A stretch of DNA of 64,000 nt from Pyrenophora tritici-repentis (GCF_003171515.1 NC_089390.1:2790001-2854000), one strand, 5' to 3'; numbered from the stretch's first letter, positions 37,101-49,332 are shown. Numbers and translations: made by a program. Notes: a model not told the origin generated them from the letters alone.

Positions 37101-38289
37101 TACTGAGCTGGTACCACGATATCCGAGGGGCACGCTACTCCATGTGATCAAGCCACTGTATGGAATCGCAGAGGCAGGAGTCCACTGGTGGACAACCTAT
37201 CATGGGCACCATTGCAAGGAACTGGACATGGCAACATCTACGTACGACCCATGCCTGTTAATCACAAACAGCGACACCAGCATCTTCGGCATCGTTGGCA
37301 TGCAAACAGATGACACTCTCATGCTTGGGACACCCGCGTTCTCGTTACTTGAAGAGAAAAAGATCCAGAAGGCAGAGTTTAGATCGAAACCAAAGTCTGT
37401 CCTTACACCAGAAATTCAATTGGATTTTAATGGATGTACACTCACGATCGACGCTAGCAAACCAATTCTGAACCTTAGGCAGAAAGGACAAGGAGGAAAG
37501 ATCAAACTTGTGGACGTTAGGGCACCCGACCGCGCGCAACAGTACACAGAGCAGCGCGCCCGCGGAGCGTACATCGCATCAACATGCCAACCAGAGGCGT
37601 CATTCGATCTGTCCGTCGCCGCTCAGGCGCAGCAACCATCAGATGAGGACATCAAGGCACTCAACAAGCGCCTGAAGTGGCAGATAGAGAACCTCGATCG
37701 TGGCCTCCGTTACATCACTGTCAATCTCACGGAGGCTAAGTTGATGGTCTTCGTAGACGGCTCCTTTGCCAACAACAAGGACCTCAGCTCACAGCTCGGC
37801 TTTGTCCTCATGCTCGTCAACGAGTCTATTGACGCTAACACCTTCACAATCCAAGGCAACATAATCCACTACAGCTCTACAAAATGTAAGCGCGTCACAA
37901 GGAGCGTACTAGCCTCTGAGATTTATGGCATGGTCAACGGCTTTGATATAGGCATCGCTATTGCCACTACCTTAAGAATAGTCACAGAACGACTTAGAAT
38001 ACCTGAGGTTCCCTTGGTTGTCTGTACAGACTCGTACTCCTTGTACGAGTGCCTCGTTAAGCTTGGAACAACGAAGGAGAAGCGTCTTATGATCGACATC
38101 ATGGCGCTGCGTCAATCATATGAGCGTCGCGAGATCACTGAGATCCGCTGGATCAATGGTGACGATAATCCTGCTGACGCCTTCACGAAGGCATCGCCAA
38201 ACCGCGCTCTTGAACGCTTTATTGACGGCAACAAGCTGACAGTCCGAGTAGATGGATGGGTGCAGAGGCCGACAAGCTTTGATGTTTGA
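34155..38289 (+). pseudogene. copia gag C-terminus and pol, separated from its start by the SINE
   Basis: An uninterrupted frame of about 1,378 codons continues the copia polyprotein. In order it holds the rest of Gag with a variant zinc knuckle (CFVCQKEGCWSTNH, about 34777-34818) and an acidic linker. The protease follows with DTGA (at 35182). Integrase has the zinc motif LHRRFGH..CHHC and a D,D,E core (VDVMY, THDAG, GKTERYH). Reverse transcriptase has the active-site motif QTDD at 37303-37314 in place of the common YVDD. RNase H has FVDGSF, SEIYG, CTDSYS and the terminal DDNPADAFTK. Apart from the SINE there is no frameshift or stop. Without the SINE the part would be joined to the Gag start; now it has no proper start codon, so it is unlikely to be made unless re-initiation occurs. 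Confidence 0.92.
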
Positions 38290-38337
38290 TGCTACACACA
38301 CTGTCACTACCGATACAAGCAGAGTTACTAGCTATCC

Positions 38338-38349
38338 AGAAAGAAAAGA
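38338..38349 (+). other. probable polypurine tract
   Basis: AGAAAGAAAAGA, twelve purines, lies seven bases before the 3' LTR. It is the likely plus-strand primer site of the copia element. Confidence 0.6.
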
Positions 38350-38356
38350 CTTCCAA

Positions 38357-38544
38357 TGTCGAATCGTGAGTATCGGTAGAGACGTCGGCTGCTTGACACT
38401 TCGGCCCGACTTCGGCCCACCTTGCGCAGAGCTTAGGTGTACCTTCGTAGCAGCTATGTTCGTAGAAGATCAATACCAATACCAGTCACCAGAAGAACCT
38501 CGTTGTTGTTATTCACCCGTACGATCGTACAAGGCCTACCAACA
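38357..38544 (+). repeat. 3' LTR of the copia element
   Basis: 188 bp, apparently identical to 32044-32231. It should supply the polyadenylation signal of the element. Confidence 0.95.
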
Positions 38545-38549
38545 GTTAG
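38545..38549. repeat. target-site duplication of the copia element, right copy
   Basis: GTTAG, the same as 32039-32043. Confidence 0.95.
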
Positions 38550-40040
38550 GCAATTTTCAAATATTAATAAAAAGGACGCCTGTGGAGTTTTGATCTTATC
38601 GCGTACTAGTGCTTTTTCTCGAACTGCAGATGTGAATGCTATATATCTGCATCTTTTCCTATACTTTGCTGATTTGAACATGGGTCCGATTGGCAATAAT
38701 TATCTTATTTCCGTGCGATATTCAATACACCGCTTGCTTGCTTTCGGGGCATATGAATGAGAATAGAAGACGTGGTAGTCATTCCTTCTTTTGCGAAAGT
38801 CAAATTATATGCAGGCCTTCATCACTACAACTCTCGCTTTCGCTTTCGCTCTAGTACTTCCACATGACCATATCCTATGACGCGCACCGCCACTTCGTCC
38901 ACTGATATAGTAGACGAGACGTGTAATACACAAGCCACAAGAACAAATCGCAAGGAGCAAAAAAAAAAAACGAAAGACAGTGGGACATGGCCTCTCTTGC
39001 CGACACCGCTTCTTTTCTCTATTTGCTGTCCTCTTTTCCTCTGTTGTCTAGCTATTGGAGCTAACAAGATCATAACCACAGGTTGAACCAGAACGGAGAA
39101 AGAAACGTGAATCGAGCCATCGCTCATGGTTCTCGTCCGTTTCAGCCACTGCTACCAAGCACAGCAAACAGTCAAGGTCTAACGTCCCACTCAAAGACAC
39201 ATTGCACCCAGATAAGACAAATAGGGAATGAGCATCTCTGCACATGACGAAAGTGTCGTACTCCAGACACACATGGACAATCATGACATACATTCACACA
39301 AGTGAAAGGGGAAAGCGTGTAGAGAAAAAAAAAGTGGTATATTATCCTAACAAGTATAACAAGATTACACACCAGCCCACTAACAGCGAAGAAGTGTCTG
39401 ATGTGATTGAAGCTAGAACAACTCATCTTCTCCCTCCCTATATCCAGACCAGCACACCATCTATCGTTGTTCCTTTCTTCGGCAAACACGACCAAGGCTG
39501 GGCAGGGCGGGAGAAGAGGCTGTTCAAAGAGAAACAAAGAAATCTTTTCCTGTCCCGATTTCCACCACCTAGATATCATCCCCAGTCCTTCCCTTCCCTC
39601 CTTTCTTGCATCTTTCCTCCCTCTACTCCAAAACTTTGCTTCTTCCACCAGCAACGATAAACATCAGGATCGAGGGGGTATGGGCAAGTACTAACCGAAC
39701 ACTGAACAATTCATCGAACATAAGGAAAATGGACCCAGAAACCTTGGTTTGTGGTCGTCAAACAAAAAAAGCTGGCTAGCTACATTTCTCCCGCTCTTTC
39801 TCTCTTTCTCCAATGTAGATTGCAAAATACGGGAGAGTAATTCTTCTTCTCTCTCAAGGATAGTCACGAAGACAAAAAGAAAAGGGGAGACGAGAACCAG
39901 AGAAAGCCTTACTTTAAAAGGGAAAAAGATTGGTCTAAACGCCGAGTTTGGTTCAAGAGACAAGGAAAAGGGCATCAATGCTAATCTCGTCTCGATCGCT
40001 AATGATAAACAAGAGGGGACAGGGCGATTGCCAGGCTGGC
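38550..40040. other. intergenic region right of the retrotransposon
   Basis: No supported gene. The left part is AT-rich, the right part GA/CT-rich, and the last few hundred bases are probably the 3' UTR of the DENN gene on the minus strand. Confidence 0.5.
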
Positions 40041-42971
40041 TTAGCGCAGGTTGTGGCGCACAGCAGTGTTGGGTCGCTGGAGTGGCTGGGCGTACTTGGA
40101 TACGGGGACCATGTCAGCGTGGAGGTCGTTGTTACCAGCCTCGACATCATCATCGTCTTCGAGAATGCGTGTGGGTACGACGGGGATGTCGTGCGATCGG
40201 TGCTGGAGACTCGACCGGTCTGGTGTTGTACTGGCGCTGGCCATGGACATGGAAGTGCTGGACCGGTGGCTTAGGTCGGGAGTAGGAGGGATGCTAGACC
40301 CACGCCCGGGGCGAAGCATGTTCTCCTCATCGCCGTACTCGCTGCCGATGGTTGATTGCGCACGACCACCGACCGATGACATTTGACCGACGCTGCTGCG
40401 ACGGTCACTGTGGTTGTCTTCTTCAATGTCGGCACGCTGGGCGAGCTGAAGCCCTTCGACGGCTGCTGCGCATTGCTCCGAGATGTTGCGGATGATGTAC
40501 GCAATCGCATCGGTCTTGTCGCGGAGGACACGGTCGGCTACGTCAACCATGGACTGATTTGAGAAGCGCTTCGAGCTGCGTGCGGGGTTGCTGAACAGGC
40601 GCTGCTCCATGTCTGCGGTGACGTCCTCGCCTTCGAGGTGCTTGCCTTGTGCAGTGCTTGCCCTGGACGACTGGCGGCTCTCAATGCCTGCTACGCCGCG
40701 GATGGTGCCAACCTCGGACTTATCCTTGATTGAGGCACGGTTAGGTGTGTGAGGTTGGTTTTGGGTCTCAGCATCTTCAAACTGATCCTCATCCTCCTCT
40801 GGCACGTCCTCGAAGCCAGCATCCATGTAGTTAGACATGTCATCGTGGTTGAGCGACTTGACAATGTGCTCCATGTGGTGTGTTTGGCCCTCGATGAGAG
40901 CACGGAGGTGAAGCACAACTCGTTGCGCCTCGTCTCGCTGGCGGAGAATGGCACCGTTGGTGTGCTGAAGGGCGCTGAGCTCCTTCTTGTTCTTCTTCCT
41001 CTCGCGCTCGAGCTCCTCAGCAATCTCCTGCTGGAGGACAAGGGCCTCGAGAGCGTCGTCACGCTGCTTTTCAGTACCAGATAGACGGACAGTGAGCCTT
41101 GCGGCGTCATCCTTCTGCTGGTCGATGAGGTTGCTGAGGCGACGGTTCTCACGCTTGTGATTCTCAATCTTGACCTTGAGATCTTGTGTCTCCTTGGTAA
41201 GTTGCTCAGCGAAAGCCTGGAACTTGAGGAATTGCTGCTTCCAGCTCTCGAGCTCCTCAACCAGGAAGTTGTTGCGCTTGGTGACCTTGCCAAGCTCACT
41301 GTCCAAGCGTTGCTTGAGGTTGATGAAGTCTGTCCATGCCTCCTGTGCATCGCGCGAGTACTGGTTGCGCTCGCGGACAATCTCGTTCAGGTGGCGCATG
41401 GAGACCTTGGTCATCAGTGGCTTCTTGACGGAACCGCCAAAGATAGCCTTGACTCCACTGTTTCGGCCCTAAGATAGTTTGTTAGCTTCATATTGTGACA
41501 AATTGACATGTGATAGATGACATACCAACTTCTCGCATACGTGGTCCATGACTGTCATGACCGCATCTTGAGTCCACCAGTCTGGATCCTGGATGCTCTC
41601 AACCTCACCACGCATGACAATTATTTGACCCGCAGGAATGAGTTTACCACCACCGTACGCCGATCGCAGATGCTGTGGGACACCGGTCGGTGACACTTCG
41701 CCGTTGAGCGCCTGAGTCAGACGAGTAATCATCTTTGTCCTCTGGCCTGCACTAAGGGCAGTGGGTGGGCTGGAAGTCAAAACGAAGTTCCGGTCCAAGT
41801 CAACAACAAGGGCATCTGTCGGCGCAGTGAAGAGCGACCGACATTCCGACGTTACACCTAGAATGTAGGGGCCTGGCTCCTGGACCAAGTCCTTGACGTG
41901 GCGTGCGTGGACAACGGGGACATACAGACCACTCCACTCGTAAACCCTCACACAGAAGCGTATAGTTTCAGCAGCAATAGTAAGCATGGCGGGGTAGTGG
42001 CTAGTAAAGATGATTCGTCGGGTCGGTGATACAGCGGCCTCGATGACACCCACGATGTTGGGGATAGATAGACACGTGAACAGGGGCCACATGGCGAAAT
42101 TCTGGAAACCGGTTGGCGAAGAGGGAAACTGGTAGCACAGCGCGTAGTCCTTCATGTCGATTCGAACCAGGTCGTTGAGGCGTGGAGCGGGGAAGCTGAG
42201 AATGCGAGACACCTCTTCAGCGTGGAACAGGTTTGTGGCCTTGTTCCAGTGAATCCACATGCCACGCAAGTAGTCGCCGAGCAGGTTGTACAAGGGATAT
42301 CGGGAGAGGAAGCTCAGGCAGTAGGGAATCCAGTAAGTCTCATCCGGGTTGTCGAAGAAGTCGGGCTCGATGCGCTTGCGCAGGTCCCGAATGGTCTCGG
42401 CCCTCTTCTCGTCAGCGCGAGACCAGACGCGCAGCGCGATACCGTAAAGAGTGTGAGAGGAATCCTGTTGCAGGACAAACGAGTGGTGTACACAGTGGGG
42501 TTGGCTCCTACCAGTGCAAATCTCGACATCGTGAGGGAAGCATGCCTGTAATGGCGGTCAGCTATGACTAAAATTCCATGGCTCTGGAGGGGAACATACT
42601 CGCATAGCGGCGTGCAGAGACCTCGCAATCTCGTTGTCTTGCTCCAGTCTAGGGCTGCTTCCCAAGATCTCTGGAAGCCAAAAGGTGCCGACGGCGCCCT
42701 TCATGTGACCGATTTTGCCCTGTGATGGTGCAGGCGCCTTGACCCATTGCGAGGGCTCCCGACCAACACCGCATACCATGTAGGCATGAGTAAGAGTCTT
42801 GGGGCTTCTTGCGCCCTGCTTGACGTTCAACGTCGACGGGAGAGGCTGAGTAATCCTCGAATGGAGAGACGAGGTCCGGCTGGGGATGATGAGACTGTGA
42901 TCGGCGTTGTCGCGCGTGGGAGGTCGCTCGCTGGCGCCAGTGCGAGGTCGCAGACTCAGTGAAGGTGCCAT
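40041..42971 (-). CDS. DENN-domain protein, probable Rab GEF
   Basis: Three minus-strand exons (42971-42600, 42545-41526, 41468-40041) join in frame to 939 residues. After a basic, Ser/Arg-rich N terminus and a region with GKIGHMKGAVGTFWLPEILG comes an upstream DENN part (HHSFVLQQDSSHTLYGIALRVW). The core DENN part follows, with LSFLSRYPLYNLLGDYLRGM, NFAMWPLFTCLSIPNIVGVIEA and RRIIFTSHYPAMLTIAAE. From about residue 480 there is a long coiled coil (RNFLVEELESWKQQFLKF and beyond), and the last 200 residues are Ser/Asp-rich and disordered. DENN domains exchange GDP for GTP on Rab GTPases, so a role in vesicle traffic at a membrane surface is likely. The target Rab cannot be read from the sequence. 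A possible further intron inside exon 2 was rejected because it would break the upstream DENN motif. Confidence 0.88.
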
Positions 42972-45078
42972 GGTGGCTGGTTTGATGCCGGTCCTGTCGA
43001 GCGGGGTGCGGGCTTGTTGTTGGTAGTGTTATTGTAGAGAGCGGTCGAATTGCAATGAATCCAGTAAGTAATTAGGACAGTTATAACTGTGAAAACATGA
43101 GGCTGGGCGTGAGATGGGATCCAGAAGGCAACCCGGGAAAGCAAGACAAGATACAGAGCAGGCCGTGAGGACAATTGCGCACTCCGTCAGTTGGAGGCTC
43201 CAAAGTCACCTTGCTGCGGGCAGTGAGGAAGAGGCAGCAAGGGGGAAGTATGGCTTTTGGGGAGCTCTGGCGCCGCGCGCGGACTGGATACTAGAACGAC
43301 CCGATGCCTAGCATGGGTGGCTTTCACAAGTTTCGGTTCGAGGAAATGAGAAGCTTATCCCTGCAATGCAACAGGGTCCGTCGCTGCGCACGGTTCAACC
43401 AGCTGTCAGGGGCGCAACATTTCGAATAACGGCTGGCTCCTCCCCTCGAGATACGGCGGCAGCAAGGGCCGCAATCAAAACCAGACGCCCAAAAGTGCTC
43501 AGGGCGCGGGTACATACAAAGTCCTTGTATACTATCTGCACAGCTTCTGCTCACCGTCGTGCTTGTTGCAACCATGGCCGGCCGGCCTGGTCGAGTCGGG
43601 CCATGACAGCGTGCAGCGGCCACAGTGAAAACATCCCCGCTGGTGGCAATAGCGCCGTGTTAATGCTGGGTGCCGTATTGGGTCGGCTTCGATTCATTCG
43701 ACTCAGTCGCAAGCCATGCATTGTGCACGATGAGCAAGCATGCAGCGTGCAGGTGCATGGCAGACGCAGACGCGTGCATGAGCAAAGATCCCGCACTTGC
43801 AGCCTCCATGGGCCGTGAATGGCAATGCTTAGGGAATTTAGGGACTGGCGAGCCAAACCCCTGGCGGCTGTTCTATCGGCTGGTGCCCATCACAACACGG
43901 CGTACGAGTGAGCGCCATGTGTGCAGGAGAATTACCTCCCGTCGTCCAACAGACGCCGTCGACGTGGTGGTGGAATCGCTGACCATGGCTCCATCGGCTC
44001 CACCGTCCGGTAAAAGTGGCTACCTAGACTTACCTAGACGCAGTAGCTTCGTGTAGTCGCTGTAGAGGCTCACTCATGCCGGCCAAACTTTGCCATCGGC
44101 CAAGACTTGCGGAGAGGAGCTGCTGATGGAAGAAGCTGAAACGCCGGCCCAAGTCGTCGTATCCACGTCGCTGCCAGCATCATCATCATCGTCATCGTAA
44201 TCATCGCCTAGGCCCGGCCTCTTGTCACGGCGCTGCAGCTGCCTCTCAAGCAACGACGAGATTTGCATTGCAGTCGCCTCCGCCTCCGTCCACAAGACCT
44301 ACTCATTTCCCTCTCTCTCTCAAAACTCCCAACACAGGGCAAGCGCATAGTCGGCCTTCTGGTGTCCGCATATGATCGGCGCCTGGGTGGACCTGGGAAG
44401 ATTTCTACGTGGAGAAAGCTCCGATGCGCTTAAGAAGGGCATTCCCAGTCTATTATCTTATCGACAGGCAAGTCGGACGCCCCTACCATCGTTCGTCGTA
44501 TTCGTCAGACGCACATTTCCATCTACATACACTCGAGAATCTGCATGCCCGATAACGAGGCCGGGTGTGTCAAACCTTGGAAGAAGGTTGTGACCGATCT
44601 GCGGTTAGATAGAACGAGGGTCGCGGCCACCGCCCGTTCCCTGACCCGAACATGTTGAATTTCGGCGCTAGCCTGACAATTCCAAACTTTCACCACCGGT
44701 ACCAGTCTAGATAGTAGTCTTGCGTGCAGCTCCGATCTATCAGAACTCGGCAAATTGCGCACTGCGTAGATCTGTGGGACTACGTCCAGATCTGCTGCAT
44801 CTCCTGGAGCTTGTAACCCACTCTAGTGAAGCGGGAGGCCTCATCCAGTACTGGCGCCTCGCACATCAGCCACATCGTGAGCTACGCACGCTCCGAAAAC
44901 TCCCCATCCAAACCACCATCTTCCACAAACTCCTTTTAGCGGCGCGTTCCGCTACACCTGCCACGCCTCTCCTGCACCTATCCGTTCCAAGTGGTCGTCC
45001 CGTCACGCCAGGAACACGTGGTGATATTCCCATTATTCAATATCACGTTATACGTTACGTGCCGACTGTCTGGTCGAC
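42972..45078. other. intergenic region between divergent genes
   Basis: The DENN gene and BCD1 are transcribed away from each other across 2.1 kb. A CAT/CGT repeat lies at 44178-44197. Open frames of up to 150 codons occur, but their translations look random. I find no gene here. Confidence 0.5.
44178..44197. repeat. short CAT microsatellite
   Basis: Four perfect and two imperfect CAT units in non-coding DNA. Confidence 0.6.
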
Positions 45079-46380
45079 ATGTCATCCAACGCAACCTTAT
45101 TGAATGAGCTTTGCAGCATCTGGTACGTCTGACTAAGTCACCCCGGCAGCCGGCATCACTCCAACTGCAGCGATCGACATAATTCCGCACAGTACAATAT
45201 GACTACAGAGAAGGCTGACGCCCACCCAGCAACACCAACAATTTCAAGTACCGATGTCCCGGCTGTTCCGCACGTACATGCTCGTTGCCATGCTACAAAC
45301 GTCACCAGTCATGGGCACAATGCTCTGGCAAGCGAGATCCGACCAAGTTCGTCAAGAAGTCTGAGCTCGTGACATCCGCTGGTATTGATCACGACTTCAA
45401 CTTCCTATCCGGTATAGAACGGAACCTTGAGAAGGCTGAGAGGGTCGCTAGCGCCACCACCTCTAGCCATGTCACAGAGGCCAAGTTGAGTCGCCAGCGG
45501 GCAGGTGTTCCTTACCCCAAGCTCGAGGCTGCTGCTAGCGTAAAGATTATACGAGCGCCACAAGGCATGAGCAGACAAAAAGAGAACAAGTCACACATGT
45601 CTGCCACCAAGTAGGCCCCCCACCTTCAGCCCATGTTGACCCCGCTGATCAGTGTCTAGAAAGGCTTCACGGAATATAGTTTGGACTGTCGAGTGGTTCG
45701 ACGAGACCAAGAAACGTGTGCTTACTGAGACGTCTTCTACATATCCACTACGGGATGTGCAACCTTTCAAGCAACATAGTACAGGAGCCAAAAGCAAGAA
45801 GAGGAAGCTAAACGCCGAAGACGCTGCAACCACAGAGAGACAGCGCGATGCGACGCACCCTTCAGAGGATCAAGACCAACAACATCAACCGAAATCTGGC
45901 GTTGAACACCAGATCGACGATGCAAGGCCAGGGCCACAATCCCCGGAACAACCAGCCAAGGTGACGGATACGCATCCTGCCAAAGTCAGTAGCCACGGGC
46001 CAAGCATCCAGACCCCAGAACATATGCTTTTTCTCCTAAAGCCACGCACAAGCACAAACCGGCACGTCGTCATTCCCCTCGACCCCTCCCGCACCCTGGC
46101 TGAAAACCTGCACGGCCACACCATTCTCGAGTTCCCTACCATCTACGTGTTTCCCCCGGCAACGGAGAAACTACCCGAAGACTTTATGCTGGAGGAAGAG
46201 TACGCCAAGCTGGAAGGGGAACAGCAGAAAGAGTTTGATGAGCTGATGAACGAGCTTGATCCTGACATCTTGAAGCGGTTAAAGGAAGGAGAGGACGCGC
46301 AGAGGTACGCGGGTGCGGACGAAGAAGTGGATAGCAAAAAGATACTTGATGTGCTGAAGCAAGACATTGGCGGGCTTTGA
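45079..46380 (+). CDS. BCD1: box C/D snoRNP assembly protein BCD1 (HIT zinc finger)
   Basis: Three exons (45079-45122, 45230-45610, 45660-46380) join in frame to 381 residues. The protein begins with a HIT-type zinc finger; its ligands are C12, C15, C24, C27, C32, C36, H40 and C46 (LCSIC, CPGC, CSLPCYKRH, AQC). The first two ligands lie in the 44-nt first exon, so the gene must start at 45079; an ATG inside intron 1 (45199) would lose them. Downstream are the conserved segments DFNFLSGIERNLEKAE, NIVWTVEWF and a leucine/proline-rich core near ILEFPTIYVFP, then an acidic C terminus. BCD1 (human ZNHIT6) is an essential factor that helps assemble Snu13/Nop56/Nop58 box C/D particles with the R2TP complex in the nucleus. 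The copy looks intact. Confidence 0.92.
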
Positions 46381-48550
46381 ACACGTAATAGTGCATCACG
46401 TGAGCGAGGTACATCCTGCAGCTGGCAAGCTTGCTTTTGATGACGGGCCTGGACAGTAGGGTAGAAAGGATGAAGAGGGGTAGAGCCAGACGATGACGAA
46501 ATAGAGTTCAAATCGCACAGGCATGTTGTATAAGAGAAGAAAAGAAATTGACGTCTGATTTGTCGCACAAGGTTGCCTCCCAGCTAATCGCAGTATGTAG
46601 GACGTATCTCAACCCATCGGAGGCTACTCCACCGTCGCAACTCCGTTGTAACCCCATCGCATCCTTGGAATAATAAGATCTTTAGGTGTCTCTTGATCAT
46701 CGTTGTCGTTGTCTTAGTCGTCTTCCACCCTACCCTTTCCCTTGCCACCGTGAGCCCCAAACACAAGGTACCCCCGTCAATATTTCTTCTTCCACAGTCC
46801 GTCTCCAGTACCTTCGTCGCGCCACCCGCCAGCAGCAAGTGACAGCCACACCCTCGCGCCCAGCCATGTCACCCCCAACGGCCCCAACGTTTCACCCACC
46901 CAAATCAAACACATTTATTTTTTCTCTCCCAATCACTGGCCCGCGTATTTCCGGACCTTCATGCGCATGACGAGTAAGGTAACAAACATGACAAGGCACC
47001 ATCGTCCGTTGTCTGTCGCTCGCTGTCATCGTCCTGTCCGGTGTCTCGCATTTGCCGAGCACACCGTTAAAACGAGTTGAAACTGCTTGCCCCCCACTTA
47101 CTCGCAGGCTGGACATGGAGCGCCCCTCCAACGGTCATGTCCGTACGGCTCAGCTCGGCCCAGCTCAGCCTTCCCACGACAGGATGCGGCGAGACGGTGA
47201 CATGGCAAGAGTAGACGGGGCTTCAGCAAGGGTTAACCCCGTTTGGTAGACACGGCTACGACAACATGGACTTCCTTTTCTCTCTTGTTTTTCATCAATC
47301 TTATCGGACTGGGTATTGCTCTAAGCCTACCTCGCGAGCTACTTGCTTTTCGCTCCGGTCACCTGGGTTAGCCGTTGCGGTGCGGGTGCGCGTTTTCTTT
47401 TGTTTTTCCCACTGTGTAGCCCGCAGTCCAGATCCAGTTTTGATGGTCTTTCTTTTTTGCATGTTTTGCTTTTGGACGGCATAAGCAGCGGTTGCCGCTT
47501 TGCAATCGAGACGGATACACTACCGCTAATATACGTCATAGGAAGGAAGGGTACGAAAGGGTCCAAGGGTAGTGGAGACTAGAATCCGTCTTACATGAGA
47601 GCTAGGACGAGGATACGGAGATTCGAGATGCTAGTGTGCAGTCGTCGCGGAGAAGGCAGGTAGCCGGATGTGGACGGCAGATTGACGGTTCATCACTCGG
47701 GTATGCGATCCGGTGCCAATTGGAGAGAAGTAGAAAGAACAGGCATGTATACTTGCCGCGACCTGCGAGGAAGAGGAAGAGGTAATGAAGGGCTTCGTTC
47801 CGGTCGGCCAGCTGCAATGCAGACAGATGCAGCATGTCGCCAGAAAAAAAAATAGGCTGCTGTGTAGTCGTTGGCGCACGAGTTGGTTAGACAGCGGGGG
47901 GGGGGTCCGAGAAGGGTACAACTCCCTCATCCCCCGATGTTAGTACATTGCGCAATTGTTTCGGTATGCAGGCATGTGGGGCTATCTCTGGCAAGCGCCT
48001 GTCCCGCCTGCATGATCTACTCCAATACTGCCATACTGCCAATCTGCAAAGTTTAATCATCCTCCGCAGTGTTTCGTTAGGCGCTGTTTCGAGTATACTG
48101 ATCCTGATTCACAATACTTGTCTTTGCGTTCAGGAATAACTACGCGAGCTATCATGACTCGCATCCCATGACTCCTGGCTGGCAATGGGTGCAGAGACAC
48201 ACCCGCCCAGTCGGTCGCCAAGTATTGTCAATACGCTGCTGTTGCTGTTTGGGATGTCGGAGCAAGAGCTTGTGGCTTATTACTTGCGACATATAGATGA
48301 CCGGCAGTACTTCGTTCGCGGTCGTACTGCTCCCTTTGGTTGTCAGCGTGTTTGGTATAGAAGCAGATTTTATAGTTGTTGCTCAAACTTGGACGGCTAT
48401 CCGTGTTAGGGAAGAGATGTGCTTTCAAACTGCATCTTTCTTCTCGTATTCAACTGGAGGCAAATTCCCGTAGCATCGCTTCACTACTGAAAGCACGGTG
48501 AGATGTTATGCCTCATTTTTTCAGTCAAACTCCCATGACGTTTTCGCAAT
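46381..48550. other. convergent intergenic region
   Basis: The 3' ends of BCD1 and the APS kinase gene face each other over 2.2 kb. Pyrimidine-rich patches, a run of ten Gs (47896-47905) and scattered short frames are present. No gene can be supported. Confidence 0.5.
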
Positions 48551-49332
48551 CTACTTCTGCAGTTCCAGCAATCCCTTGCTCTGCAGATACTCTACAATCT
48601 CCTTTACACTATCCTCCACACTCTTCTGATCACTTCTGATGTGAATCTCAGCATTCTCGGGCGCCTCGTATGGCGCACTGATGCCGGTGAATTCCGGAAT
48701 TTTGCCCTCTCTTGCCTTCTTGTACAAGCCTTTGGGGTCACGCGCTTCGGCAACCTCGAGAGGCAAGTCTACGAAAACTTCAACGAAGGCCAAAGGAGAG
48801 TCGGTGCCGGTGGTAACGGCATGCAGGTCGCGGGCTTGTGCGCGGTCTGCCTTGTAGGGGGAGATAAAGGATGTGATGGCGATGGTCGAGGAGTCAGCAA
48901 AGAGCTTTGCGACCTGGAGGCGACTTGTTAGCATTGCGATCCTACGACTCAAGAGCGATGTGCATATGACGGGGCCGCGTATACGCAGTCGGCAGATGAT
49001 GGGATAACATACTTCAGCTATCCGCCTGATGTTCTCATTGCGGTCCTTTTCTGTGAAGCCGAGATCTTTGTTGAGCCCGAAACGAACGTTGTCGCCATCA
49101 AGACGGTAGGCGGCGAAGCCCAGGTGAAGCAGGTGCTGCTCAAGCGCTGTTGCGATGGTAGATTTACCCGACGCAGACAGACCGGTAAACCAGATGGTAA
49201 AGCCCTTTTGCTTGCGGAACTTGTTGCGCTCATCGCGCGAGAGAGACGGATGCCATGTGATGTTGCTGTAAGACGCCGTGTTAGCGATGTTTGCGCAATC
49301 ATGGCGGGGTATGGTGGGGCTCACGTTGCCAT
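48551..49332 (-). CDS. adenylyl-sulfate (APS) kinase
   Basis: Three minus-strand exons (49332-49325, 49265-49013, 48913-48551) join in frame to 207 residues, the normal size of fungal APS kinases. The enzyme phosphorylates adenosine 5'-phosphosulfate to PAPS, the second step of sulfate activation on the way to cysteine and methionine and for sulfotransfer. The P-loop GLSASGKST spans 31-39. Also visible are [45 protein letters not shown] and the lid segment [15 protein letters not shown]. The first coding exon is only eight bases (ATG GCA AC), which splice to CAACATCACATGG to give the family start [11 protein letters not shown]. Orthologues are MET14 in yeast and sD in Aspergillus. The gene is intact. 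Confidence 0.95.

Larger units (their letters stand above)
32044..38544 (+). mobile_element. Ty1/copia LTR retrotransposon, interrupted by a SINE
   Basis: This 6.5-kb element has two 188-bp LTRs beginning TG and ending CA, flanked by the 5-bp duplication GTTAG. Internal order is gag, protease, integrase, reverse transcriptase and RNase H, which defines Ty1/copia (Pseudoviridae-type) elements. By eye the two LTRs are identical, so integration was recent. A purine tract (38338-38349) a few bases before the 3' LTR is a likely polypurine primer; the primer-binding site right after 32231 could not be matched to a tRNA. The coding region is split by a nested SINE at 33583-34139 and the element is therefore presumably not autonomous. 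There is no sign of repeat-induced point mutation in the long open frame. Confidence 0.95.

Noticed and set aside
42464..42510. An extra intron inside exon 2 of the DENN gene, bounded by GTAGGAG and CAACAG
   Set aside because: Removing it would shift the frame and delete the conserved HHSFVL segment of the upstream DENN part.
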